NCBI RefSeq assembly: GCF_041956535.1
Contig: NW_027192207.1
Location: 591,374 to 655,373, forward strand
Direction: 5' to 3'
Source of the DNA: Calcarisporiella thermophila CBS 279.70
Lineage: Eukaryota > Calcarisporiellomycota
Length of the DNA: 64,000 nucleotides
The translations under genes were made by a program, and so were the position numbers. The notes below the pieces were generated by a model. It did no database searches. It had not been told where the DNA came from and was given only the letters and a program-made list of their open reading frames with translations. This document shows positions 11,164-21,800 of this stretch, piece after piece. Position 1 is the first letter of the stretch. The number at the start of each line of letters is the position of its first letter.

Positions 11164-11800
11164 TTAAGGGTTTTCATTTTCGCGACAATCGACCTGAAAC
11201 TGCAGTGAATTGCACGGATCCATGACAGCCCAAACTTGAAATCTGCAGCGTTTTAGAAATATTAGAAAATTCTTTTTGACCCCAGATACCACCCATTGTC
11301 GCATCCCGATAATCTGGGCTCTGGACGCTAAAGACAGCAGTAGCATCCATTGGACCGTCATTTGTTCTAGGAATCAAACTCCAATGGCTACCGCCAAGCT
11401 TACCCTCCATGGTGTTAGAGCATTTGCTCTAAACAAAATGTAGTAAATTGTCCATATCTATGGAAGAGGTGATTGACTTTAGGAAAGAATACAACATCCG
11501 AATTGCTATGGGTCCACTTAAAAAACGAAGAAATGTCATCCTATAAGGACTATTTTGATGATAGAAAAACGCGCTCTATGGTTGTTTATACAAATGGGCT
11601 TACCGCTGAATATTATTTAACATCGTGTGACAAGCTCCGAGATGGTCCAGGAATTTATTTATGTCTCTGTCATGTGAAATATTGGACAAGAGTGGGCGAG
11701 GGTCATCAACCAGCACCTGGTTGATTCGATACCCACTACATACTCTTCCATTGAGTTTGGCAATAACTACTGAATAAGACTCGTACGAGCCTTGGCCTCA
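11164..11800 (-). other. Possible unrecognised gene or gene remnant
   Basis: Several adjacent minus-strand open segments look protein-like. One at about 11800-11605 is open for over 60 codons (contains KLNGRVCSGYRINQVLVDD and FLDHLGACHTML) and ends at a GTAAGC donor. Another, from an ATG at 11410, reads SHWSLIPRTNDGPMDA and can be spliced through a GT...AAG intron to the stop at 11164. I could not join the two segments in one frame with confidence and recognise no family. It may be a small lineage-specific gene, or a pseudogene. Confidence 0.22.
11705..11725. repeat. Perfect 9-bp inverted repeat with 3-nt loop
   Basis: ATCAACCAG, then CAC, then CTGGTTGAT: a perfect hairpin lying inside the possible gene segment described for this region. 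Confidence 0.7.
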
Positions 11801-12161
11801 AGTTGATCACGCACCGGTAAATTTTGGGCGCGAAATAGGAACCCTGCGAGTGTCGTAGAGAGCTATGCCTCTGAAGCCGGAAAGGCATTATGCCCTTCTG
11901 CTGTATGAGGTTCAGAGAAAATGAAGAAAAGCCAAGGGAATGCGCTCCTGGATCTTCCTCGCGTGGGCCTATCTAATCGAAAACTGGCAGAGTCATGGAT
12001 GAGGATGATATAGATGCGTGAATTTCGGCTCGATATCTTCAGATCTTCGAATTTGTACGACGACACTTGATCTCAAGTGTCTGATTTTGCCCTCAACTGC
12101 CGCCCCAAAAAATATCGAGATTCCATTTTTCTCTACTCTTCTACTTTACAAGATTAAAAAA
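11801..12161. other. Region upstream of OPI3, no gene seen
   Basis: About 360 bp before the phospholipid methyltransferase start; presumably its promoter and 5' UTR. Short frames on both strands have no family resemblance. Confidence 0.5.
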
Positions 12162-13026
12162 ATGTTAGATCTAATCCGTTGGAATGAGCCCTCCCTCTGG
12201 AAATCGATTGCCTGTATCTTATTTAATCCAATAGCATGGAACATCGTTGCACGTAGAGGTCTGTGTTCAGCTTAATATGTGATATGGCCGTTTCTGGGAT
12301 TGCTTAATCTTTACACCATACAGAGCATCGTACGCGTTTTCTGACAAAGCTTTGTGGGGGACCGTACCAAGGATGCTATGTCCTTGCCTTTCTCATTTTC
12401 ACCATGGGATTATTCCGCGATTATTTGTAAGATTTTTTTTTTCACGTGGAATGTCCCACATATCCTTAGTAACCCTCTTATGATCGAAGATATAAAAATG
12501 CGATTGAGCATCAGCCAACCCTCGACCTCTTGGGCAACCCTCTGATAAAAGCCATTGGCGGGACATGTATATTTTTCGGTGCCATTCTGGTAGTTTCTTC
12601 GACTTGGAAACTCGGAATCACAGGCACATTCCTTGGTATGTTTTCTTAGATCATTTTCAAACATTTCGTCCCTACTGACGTGTTTATGTATTCGTCCAAA
12701 CAGGCGACTACTTCGGCATCCTGATGAATGAGCGAGTCACCTCATTTCCATTCAATGTTGTCGAAAACCCCATGTATACCGGCTCAACCCTCAACTTCCT
12801 TGGAACCGCAATATGGTAAAGACGGGGGGCTGTTTTATTGCCAGAAGCACATTCTATTGATGATTCTTTTTATTCGATTTTCTGGCTACTTAGGTATCAG
12901 TGCCCCGCGGGCCTGCTACTCACTCTACTAGTGCACGTCATGTACCAGATTGCTCTGCAGTATGAGGGACCATTTACCGCCAAAATATACGAGGCTCGCT
13001 CCAAAAATGAGAAGAAGCAGTCCTAA
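12162..13026 (+). CDS. OPI3: Phospholipid N-methyltransferase (Opi3/PEMT)
   Basis: Integral ER membrane enzyme that carries out the final methylations from phosphatidylethanolamine to phosphatidylcholine using S-adenosylmethionine. Five exons join in frame. Exon 1 starts at 12162 ([15 protein letters not shown]) and ends in [11 protein letters not shown]; exon 2 encodes [21 protein letters not shown] later exon carries ALVVSS-like [16 protein letters not shown], then the SAM/lipid motifs NPMYTGST and the C-terminal helix ending near [12 protein letters not shown]. These blocks are in the same order as yeast Opi3 and human PEMT, and the length (about 200 aa) fits. There are four hydrophobic segments. 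The intron after FRDY uses the acceptor GATCGAAG just before ATATAAAAATGCG, needed to keep the frame. Confidence 0.93.
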
Positions 13027-13825
13027 GGCAAAGCGTTCTTTTTCCAAAACCAGCTTTCTTTTTTAACCGTTTCATGTAAACAGACATTTGAAAAGCTAAT
13101 GATATAAATCGCTCAAATATAATAAAATAGAAAAAAAATAATCCCTCGGTAAAAGCAAGTCCAATCACTAGACTGAAGTATTAATTAAGCAGGGGAATTT
13201 CGACATTGACTCGGGGCTACTAACGATTGAAGTCTGGTGTCATGCTCCTTTGAAAAAACTAACAGCCTAACTCCTCTCTTAAATAATCTGATGTATGGTT
13301 GCAAGAACGATAGTATGATTTTTCAGAAGAGAAGAATAATAGAAACCGAGAATTGGACATCAATTAGTGATGCATAGAAAACCATCGCCTGAAGTCTTCA
13401 TTGTAGAATTCGATTTCAGTTAGTGGTGCGAAGCGCCTACACAAACGACTCCATCGATAAATTACTCTTGGTATGGCATCCTGACACTAAAGCTAGTAAA
13501 GCGAACCTGTATGTCATAGGTTTCAGTGTGGCAAAGACTTTACTTGGGTGCTAGATTGAAAATTGCATAGTCGATAAGTATCCCCTTCATGTAGTTCATT
13601 CTTCATTGCAGGTAATGCAACAGATAATGAGTTGACAGTTATTAGGGTTACTCGCCTAAGTATTTCACCGTTAGAAGTGGTTTTGATGAGGGTCCAATTT
13701 CTTTCAAAGTCTCTCTCTTGTCCCCATTTATCAACGCTGTACTTCATTTTCATGGCAATGTGAGAGCTAATGGCACTAAGAACAATGAATTTATTATGAT
13801 ACATTAATATGATTCTAGAAAACGG
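13027..13825. other. Convergent intergenic region between OPI3 and the UPF0390 gene
   Basis: 3' flanks of the two genes. The only candidate content is a minus-strand frame (13462-13804) described separately. The rest shows stop codons in all frames. Confidence 0.5.
13462..13804 (-). other. Uncertain open frame downstream of the UPF0390 gene
   Basis: A 93-codon frame begins at 13804, 22 bp beyond the UPF0390 stop on the same strand. An optional 37-nt intron (13507-13543) would extend it to a stop at 13462. The predicted peptide (for example ILRRVTLITVNSLSVALP) has ordinary composition but no recognised domain. Lying inside the probable 3' UTR of the upstream gene, it may simply be chance. Confidence 0.2.
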
Positions 13826-14236
13826 TCATTTCTTGGAATTGGCCCCTTTGTTCTTTTCGATTGGTTTTGCTATACTCTTCATAATAGTCAGCTTGCCGGT
13901 AGCAGCCGCACGTGATGCCATGATCGTTTCTATCTTGTTGTTGATAGCTGCCGAAAATTTCTGAAACAAACAAAAAAAAAAGGATAAATCAACGCAAGGT
14001 AAAAACATTTTCATCGCTTGCTATACTACATACTTTTTGCCTTGATCTCTGTTTTTGGACATCCGATTTCTTTGATGCGACAATCTTGCCTGCCATTGAA
14101 ACGGTTAACTCATCATATAACGGGACATGAAAATGGACATTTCACTGCTTTACGTACCTCCTTTCTTCTGTGACAATACCTTTTTCTCAGGCTGCTTAGA
14201 GGGCTTTTTCTTTAATGTTCCTGAACCTTGAGCCAT
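13826..14236 (-). CDS. UPF0390 / DUF2462 small basic protein (C19orf53, Leydig cell tumour 10 kDa homologue)
   Basis: Small Lys-rich protein of about 88 aa of unknown molecular function; the family is eukaryote-wide and members are reported nuclear/nucleolar. Three exons: the first begins MAQGSGTLKKKPSKQ, the second encodes GKIVASKKSDVQKQ, and the third runs KKFSAAINNKIETIMASRA to the stop at 13826. MAQG at the start, the central (R/K)VIAPKK-like segment and the NKKIE-type helix match human C19orf53 in order. Introns are about 70 nt each. The start at 14236 is the first ATG and matches the family N-terminus. Confidence 0.85.
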
Positions 14237-14659
14237 GTTGCGAATGGTAATCCAATTCTACTCAAAAAAGGTCTATTTGAAATAATGGTTGGACTTAAAC
14301 TTTTCAACCGTCACAGTGGCGCAGACAGAATTTAATATATTGGAAAGGCGTGACATGGTTATGGTCGAAGGAACACATGAAATGGTGAATGGGGTTATTC
14401 CTATAGAAAGCAAGCTAAAAACACAAAAAAAAAACTTTCTGCAATTATCTGTCTATTTGTACTATACTATTTATACTATGCTGCCTGGATTGACACATTC
14501 TTATGGAATTTAATTTCACGATCCTCTGTTGTATTGCATTTCCATTATCTTGAGGCAGACCAGTATACATCTTTACTCAATGGGGAGTCACAGGGAAATG
14601 CCAAGTAGAATAAATTCTACAGGAAAACAAATTGACTAGTCTATGAATTTCGATGCGAT
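14237..14659. other. Intergenic region, no gene seen
   Basis: Promoter of the UPF0390 gene and 3' flank of the mitochondrial protein gene. It contains a poly-A tract near 14425. No supported coding frame. Confidence 0.6.
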
Positions 14660-15109
14660 TTATGAGATAGGCTGTTTGGAGGGGCGATCTGTTTGGATGC
14701 TCGTTTTTTCATTTGCCGGGGAATAATCCAAAGAATCCGATCCCTATGGGTGTAACACAGCAAATGGCAAGTGGAAGAGTTCAAAGCTCTCATTCACAAC
14801 AATATAGCGGAGCAGAATCGTAGAGAGACGACTTACCTGGTCTTCTTGCATGCGTCGCTTTGTCTCCTTTGGATCGGTGCTGTTGTCAAAAGCGGGACTC
14901 TTGTGTGCAATCTCGTCCGTTCTCCCCGAAGCAGTCTGCTCCGTGGAGTAGGGAGGGTCGTTTTCCTTATCTTTTTTATTGTGGTTGTCTCGAGCTCGCC
15001 GTTGAGCACTTGAGGATGGAGTGCTAAAACAGCGGGCACCAGAGGCCAATGAAGCACGAGAAACTTGGCGGAAGAAATGAGAAGAGCGATTAGTACGAAG
15101 CATTATCAA
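14660..15109 (-). CDS. Small predicted mitochondrial protein of unknown function
   Basis: Two exons joined over an intron from about 14836 to 14748 give about 118 aa. The N-terminus (MLRTNRSSHFFRQVSRASLA) is Arg/Ser-rich and lacks acidic residues, as in a mitochondrial targeting sequence, with a likely cleavage near ARCFS. The mature part is hydrophilic with TEQTASGRTDEIAHKSPAFD and a C-terminal SDSLDYSPANEKTS. This layout (YT/STEQT, then NPL/SLxxSPANxxVS) resembles short conserved fungal mitochondrial proteins I remember without a function. It has no catalytic motif or membrane segment. A second in-frame Met at 15103 is an equally good start. It shares a 448-bp divergent upstream region with the OSH6-like gene. 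Confidence 0.7.
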
Positions 15110-15557
15110 TGAACAAACATCAGATACATTATGAGGAACAGTACAGGACTAAATGGATTTTATATCTAAATTCGCGTGGCAAATCGATGGTCCATATATA
15201 GGATCGCAGAATTAATAGCCTGAAACTTCACTCAATGCAACTAATGTTTCTGATGATCAGGAAGGAAATGGGGTGCGAGTTGAGCGGGCCGTCGCGATAG
15301 ATTGATGTATAGCTCACAAAAACAGATTCGCACTTTCATCCCGGGATGGTCTGAAGCTACTGCATGGAAACGGATAAAACCTCGGCTTCTACCGATTTTT
15401 TCTTACACGATAGAATTGACGATTTTTGAATTCGAAGTCATTTTTTACTATTGTGCACCCCTCCCCCTTTTAGCTTCCACAGCACTTTTCCATTTTGAAA
15501 CCCATTTGATCTCATTTTCTTCTCCATTGCTTTTTTGTTCTGCCCTTCCTGCTTGCC
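15110..15557. other. Divergent promoter region
   Basis: Lies between the starts of the mitochondrial protein gene and the OSH6-like gene. It is T/C-rich close to the OSH6 start. No coding frame supported. Confidence 0.6.
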
Positions 15558-17160
15558 ATGGCCGACAAGGATAATGTCGAGTGTACAGAGGTCCGTGGTC
15601 TTGCGCTTTCTACAAGATGATGCTTATCTCTGCATTTTCTTATGATTGAGTGATTGTTGACCAAAAGCATTGTTTTCTAGATCCTGGATGAGAAACCGCG
15701 CAGCATTCTTCTTGGCATAATCTCTCAGCTACGGCTCGGGATGGATCTGAGCCGCGTCACCCTCCCTACATTCGTCCTGGAACCAAGGAGTATGCTTGAG
15801 CGCATATCCGATTTTATGAGTCATCCAGAATTGATTCTCAAGTAACAACCCATCCCTCTATCTATGTCCATTGCTTTTTCTTTCTTGAATGACCTTGCTC
15901 ATCTCTATTTAATATCAAAGGACTGCAGTGAAAGAGGATCCACTAGAGCGTTTTATTGACGTTTGCCGGTATTACCTGTCTGGCTGGCATATCAAACCAA
16001 AAGGGGTGAAGAAGCCTTATAACCCGATACTAGGCGAAATATTCCGCTGCAAGTACGAATACAGCGATGGAAGCGAGGGTATCTATTTTGCTGAACAAGG
16101 TCCGTCTTTTATCCCATTAGTTCCACTCGCTATCCACAGGCACTTACTTTTTTTTTACACTCTCTTATCTCATATTCAGTCTCCCACCATCCCCCCATCT
16201 CTGCTTATTTCTATACTTCCCTTACCAATCACCTCGTTATCCGTGGCGATTTTCGCCCCAAGAGTAAATTCCTTGGAAATAGTGCCGCAACCATCATCGA
16301 GGGCGTATCTAGAATTACATTTACAAATCGGCCAGGAGAAGAATACGAGATCTTGATGCCAAACATGTATGCCCGAGGAATATTGTTTGGTGCAATGGTG
16401 CTGGAGCTTGGGGATCAGTCGAGTATCAGGTGCAGGAAAAGCGATCTGATCTGCGAGCTAGAATTCAAGGTGAAGGTAATTTGTAATTACTACCTTGCTT
16501 CGAAATCTTCTGGGCAAGCTAAAGTGTGGAATATTCTGGAAATAGGGCTTCTTTTCGGGTACCTACAATGCGATTGTGGGAAAGATTAAGCGGGAGTCCA
16601 CGGGAGAGTGCCTTTATGAAATATCCGGCAAGTGGTCCGATGTTATGTATATTAAGAAGGCAAGGGTATCTATCTCCTTTTTGCGTATTCAGATTCGTTC
16701 CTCTATTTAGCCGCGATGACTTTTTAGACGGGCGAAAGCAAGATTTTGGTAGACGTCCATGAACATAGAGTACAACCCAAGTTGGTCGCACCTGAATCAG
16801 AGCAAGAGGAGCGCGAATCCAGGCGGTTCGTGTCCTAATTGACTTTTTTTTTGGAGACATGACAGCTAATAGACAGCCCGTGCTTTTAGGCTCTGGTCCA
16901 AGGTAACGAACTCTCTCCTCACCCAGGATATCGATGCTGCAACCGAGGCGAAAACACAGATCGAAGACCGCCAGCGGAAGGAAGCCCGGGAGCGCGAAGC
17001 GGAGGGGCTTGAGTGGGAGCCGCACTTCTTCCACTACGATAAGGCCCACGATGAATACAAGCTCAAGCATCCCGTGGACTCAAGACAAGAGCCCACTAAG
17101 GCAATGCAGGATTTAGAACGCTTCATATTTGCTCGAATTAATGGCACATCAGGGAACTAA
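15558..17160 (+). CDS. OSH6: Oxysterol-binding-protein-related lipid-transfer protein, Osh6/Osh7 type
   Basis: Soluble lipid carrier of the ORP family. Exon 1 ([11 protein letters not shown]) begins at 15558; successive short exons join to about 385 aa. There is no PH domain, FFAT motif or ankyrin repeat: the protein starts almost directly at the ORD. Key blocks: [20 protein letters not shown] (lid and lipid-binding LPTF), AGWH-like [16 protein letters not shown], the OSBP signature [34 protein letters not shown] and the C-terminal [13 protein letters not shown] helix. The LPTFVLE and VKKPYNP context is closest to yeast Osh6/Osh7, which exchange phosphatidylserine for PI4P at ER-plasma membrane contacts; that specificity is inferred from similarity. 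Confidence 0.92.
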
Positions 17161-17484
17161 TTGACAAATAAAGAGCAATAGATATTTAACCATGTTTTAT
17201 CTGAAATTGATTTTGCATTTGTCTTCATTCCTGTGTTTCCAAAATAAAGTTTCTACCTTGCGATATTTACAAGGTGATTTGCTGAGAAAAGCTTAAGCAA
17301 TTTAATTAACGATACTAAATTAGTGGATGATTATAAGCCCTTATATGGAGTAAAAGGAAGGGGGAAGGGAAGGGGGGTAGGGAATTTAGAAAAGATAAGG
17401 AGGGAGGGAATAAAAAAATAAAACAATTATGCAATCAAATCAACAATATAACTACGGATGGCCACATGGGCAGAGCTAGATATT
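17161..17484. other. Convergent intergenic region
   Basis: 3' flanks of the OSH6-like and Kre9-like genes, AT-rich with a purine-rich tract at about 17350-17420. No gene seen. Confidence 0.6.
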
Positions 17485-18337
17485 TCACAGCATCATTCTG
17501 GCCGCGGCAATCATCAAAACAATGGCCGAAATCGAGGTGCTCATGCGGTTTGCCGAGCTACTCGGAGCCTTTGTGGTACCTGAAACAGTTGCCGGCTTCG
17601 AAGCCGTGGCAACCTGGCTGCCACTAGAAGTTGCTTGAGAAACCGCGCCGGAGGATAATACAATGGAGACGGAGGAGGGAGCAAGTGCCACTCCTGAGGT
17701 GGGAACAGATGTGCCCGTAGGTCGAGCGGTGGAGCTGTAATTGTACTCAGGGGGGAGTACACCGTTAGAAGTATCTGGGGAGGCACTACCCGTTCCCTGA
17801 AGCTATAATGACAGAGTAGATTAAGAAAGAGTTTCAGGCTAACCCGCCCTAGGGCCTGGACCATCCACATACCTGGAAATTGTGGGAGTATGCATATCCA
17901 TCCTGCTCATTTCCAATCCGCACGAAATAGTCCGAGCGGCCAGGTAGGTTGGGGCAAACAAACTTGAAAGGCGAATCCTGCGGCTGCAACTTGATGGCCA
18001 AATTATAGGATACCCTAATTGAAGAGCGAATTAAAGAGGATGGCAGACGCTTGAACCGTAGCTGCGAAAACTTACGTTGCGACCGTGGGTTGGCCAGTGA
18101 GGAGATCGATATTTACGGGATTCTTTATCTCCCCGCCAACAGTCCACACCACCTGGCCTTCGGTGCCAGCCTTCCAAACTGTGCCGCCCCAAGGCTCCGT
18201 CACCTTAGAAGCATATTCCAAATTCAGGCTCACATTCCAAAACGTCCAAGTGCTCAACCGCTTACCGTGATGGGCATATCGGCCCTCGCTAGGAGGATGC
18301 AGGAGAGGATGAGAAGAACAGCAGAGACTCGCATCAT
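17485..18337 (-). CDS. Kre9/Knh1-family Ser/Thr-rich GPI-anchored cell-surface protein
   Basis: Four exons join in frame. The start at 18337 gives a signal peptide (MMRVSAVLLILSCILLARA). The mature N-terminal domain begins VTEPWGGTVWKAGTEGQVVWT, continues to YNLAIKL and PGRSDYFVRIGNE, and ends at GYAYSHNFQ. This is the beta-sandwich pattern of the yeast cell-wall-synthesis Kre9/Knh1-like domain (Pfam Ser-Thr-rich GPI-anchored membrane family). A Ser/Thr/Ala-rich linker follows, ending with SANRMSTSISAIVLMIAAARMML, a GPI signal. Likely located on the plasma membrane or wall; a role in beta-glucan assembly is suggested for the family but unproven here. The first intron (62 nt) follows codon 24. 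Confidence 0.85.
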
Positions 18338-18816
18338 GATGGTAAGGAGAGAACTAGGCTGTGGGGGGGTGTAAGGTGGAGAGGTACGGGGGAGAAAAGA
18401 GTGGGATCAATTAAAAGGTTTGAAACTCAGGAGAAGCCCGTCCTTTAATTTCCGTGCTTTCCTAATTCTTCGTGCGTCACTGGGAATATTTCATACAGGT
18501 TGGCACGAGCGTTTTGTAATTTGTAAATGGACACAAATATGTTTCATATTTCCTGTCCCAGCGATATTGAACAGGCTAACAAATGCATGTTTTCGAATAA
18601 AAAAAGCATGTTCCCCGTTTATTTTGGATAAAGAAAAGAAAAAGGCCCCCTTTTAAAAGAAATAAAAAGTAGAAAAAAAAATAATAATAAAATAAAATAA
18701 AATAAAATATTAAGGAAACATGTTCGCAGAGAAAAATAAAATGAAGAGAAATATAGAAAAAAAATTAACAAGAAATATATATATATTTATATTTATATAA
18801 TTTTTTCTTTAAATCT
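18338..18816. other. Intergenic region with A/T simple repeats
   Basis: Promoter of the Kre9-like gene and 3' flank of eIF4G. Contains (AAAAT)n at about 18688-18709 and AT-rich tracts at 18765-18805. No gene seen. Confidence 0.65.
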
Positions 18817-21800
18817 TTAAACACATAGATTCGAAAGCCCCTAGAAATGCGTAGAAGGATTAGTTAGATATTTAGTCCTCTTCCCATGAAAGGCCACTCG
18901 ACTGCCTACCTGTTTGGATAAAAACGCGTTGATTGCCTCGTCTGTCCGTTTATCCTCGGGGAAAAGTGTCTTTAGATCAAAACTTGATTCTCGGTATCGC
19001 TCTGCCATCTTCTCCTCGCCCTGCGGATCCGAACCATGGTGATTAGCCAATGTGAAGCTGGTTAACAATGTCTAGGAAAAAAAATTCTCGTCTTACCTCT
19101 ACATCACGCAATGCTTTAAGATATTCTGCTGTTAATTTGGCCGCAGGAGGGACTATCCCGTCTAGAGATAACAGGGGCTGCATCATCTCCGTCAACTTGT
19201 TAAGATCGACTTGAGATGCCACGAGGAATTGGCCAACATAGGAGTATGCAGCAGGGACATCAATCGAGAGGTCGTCGATCATTTCCACCAACCCTGCCAA
19301 TGCCTTGTGAACGGAGTCTAACGCAACGGCATCAGACGAGAGAGCTTGCCGTAGCACCTTGCACGTAAGCTCAACATCTTCCTTCTTGCGCTCGACCGCA
19401 GAGTTGACAAGGGAAGTAAGGAGTTCAACATGGAAAGCAGCGTCATCCAGCTCCTTAATACAATAAATAAGTTCCTAGGGTGCAAAAAATAAAGGGCAGC
19501 ATGAGTATTTCGTTCTCTCTCTTGACCGAAAAACCATCTCTCCAGGCCAAATTACCTCCACATTTCGTACGCTCCAGAATTCCTCAAGGGCATTCTTGAT
19601 TTTCTTCTCCGCCTCCTCCTGAGTCAGCTTGGTATCGGATGGTGCGGTTGCAGCATCCGACGCTGGCTGTTGCTCGGGTAGCGGCTTGGTACGAGGTAGG
19701 ATGTTCAATTTCTTGCGCTCAGTGGGAGGGGAAGGAGTGACTTCGCCTTCCACATTGGCTTGCCGTTCGGATGAGCCACCCTCCGCTAATAATGCACTAA
19801 ACATATTTGAGGTGCCAATTTGCGGAGAGGAGCTCGAGCCGGAGCTGGGCTTTCCGTTTTCGCCCTTCTTCGGCGGTGCCTCCATGGACGGGCTTTTCAC
19901 GCTTTTAGAAGCCGACAAGCTCGCAAACACATTGCTGGATGAACCAGGGCCCAAGTTCAGATTGCTGCGCTGGATTTTACTCCGCTCCGTTCGGCCAAAG
20001 GAGCCTAGGTCACCAGCCTTGCGCACGCTTGAAGAGCCACCCACGGTGCTCCATCCGTCAGTTGAAGGCGTTTGCGGGGTTCCTCGCTCCTTCCCGACAC
20101 GATGCGAGGACGACCGTGTCAACTGTTGGGAGAGATTTGGAAGCCCCCGTCCGCCCGAACTTGTGGACCGTTTGAGGATGTCTTTCTCTTCCTGTGCTTT
20201 GGCCGCATCTTCGTGGATCTCTGCAATAGTCTTGGGTGCATTAAGATCCCGTCGAGGCGCCCAGCGATTACTTCTTAAGTCAATCACATCCTGAAGCATG
20301 AAGCGGATACGGCTCGGGAGTTTTGTGTTCTTAGAGAGAGTAACCATGCGCGAGAAGTAGAGATCCATGTGTCCCTTCGCCTCTTTGCGATCGAGCTGCT
20401 TGCCGACCGTTGTCATTAACTGGCAGAGGCTTTCCATCTCTTCCTCTTCTGGATTGTCAACATTGGTCAACAGCTTCTGAATGCACCCATGCATAATACG
20501 CTCCGTCAACATGTTAAGTTTGAACAGCTCGCCGATGAAGCGGATCAAGCCAAGCCCTCTCCGCTTCGCCTTCACGGCAACATAATACTCGTCAGACATA
20601 ATGTCCACCTCTCCATTTTCCGTCTTAGGAACATCGAATTTCCACCCACGCTCAAAATCTTCTTGACATCTTGTCAATAGATATTTGCGGAACAGGTGGC
20701 CACCGGAGGCGGGTCTTCCATCGGGAAGCTTCAGGCTCTCATCCTTCACATCCTCCTTCACCTTCTCCATCATCCGTCGACACAGTTGCGCGTACATGGT
20801 GGCAAAGTTGGACTCATCCGTTGCCTTCTCGAATACCAGCTGGATTACAAGTTTCATGGTTGTGCCATCTGTCTCGTTCAATGAGCGATTTGCAAATTCG
20901 ATGATTTGATCGGAAATACTCTCGAATTTTTCCAAGGTGAGCTTATTGAGAAGCGATTTCACCTTACGCTGCACCAATTCCATAGGCATTTGATCCTCGG
21001 AGGATGCCGGCTTCTGCTTGTTTTCTTGAACTGTAGGCACCCAGCGATTCTCGGACTTTTGCAACGGTTCGACTGGCTCGGATGGAGTAGTTGGCCCACC
21101 TTGTTGCTGGTGATGTTGATCTCGGGTTCCTTTACGAGAAATACCGCGCCCACTACGAGAACGGCCATCACGCGGGCTTCCACCGCTTGAGCCAGATGAT
21201 GGCAGCATCTGGCTACTACTTGCCGAACGTGGACCTAGTGAAGGCCGTCCAGGACCATGGGGTATAAATCCACCCGTACTGTTCATCCGGTGTGTAGAAG
21301 CCTGGAAGCGCTCTTCGCTTGTAGTCTTTTTGAACTGGCCCATATCTGCAGGGAACTGGGCAAATGCCGGGCTCTTAATGCCACGCTGGCTGCCAGAAGC
21401 CGCACGACGGCCAGCGGAGGATGGTTTCCGTTCATTGCCGCCTGCATCCTCCCCAATTACCGACTCAACTAGTGGAAGTCCTTCCGGCCGTTCCTTACAT
21501 AAGTGCATAAATTGCATCAGGAAATCGCGATCATATTTATATTTGCCTTTATCCGCTGATTTCGGTGGTTTTATGTCAGGCGGATAGGCAACGGCGGAGG
21601 GATCTTCGATTATCCGGTGTGAAGTTTGGAGAGTAGTTGGACTATCGACAACAGAGCTTGTGGTCTCATCCGATGCTTTGACATTTTCTACAGATGTATC
21701 GACTTTGGGTGGAGTAGTAGTAGATGGGGTAGATTTTGCAGCATCGTTTTGAGACTCGAGAGGTTTGTCCGCATCTTCAGGCAAATTCGTTTTCACTGCC

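Noticed and set aside
19629-20294. 221-codon + frame opposite the eIF4G middle region
   Set aside because: No domain, and eIF4G coding on the minus strand is certain.
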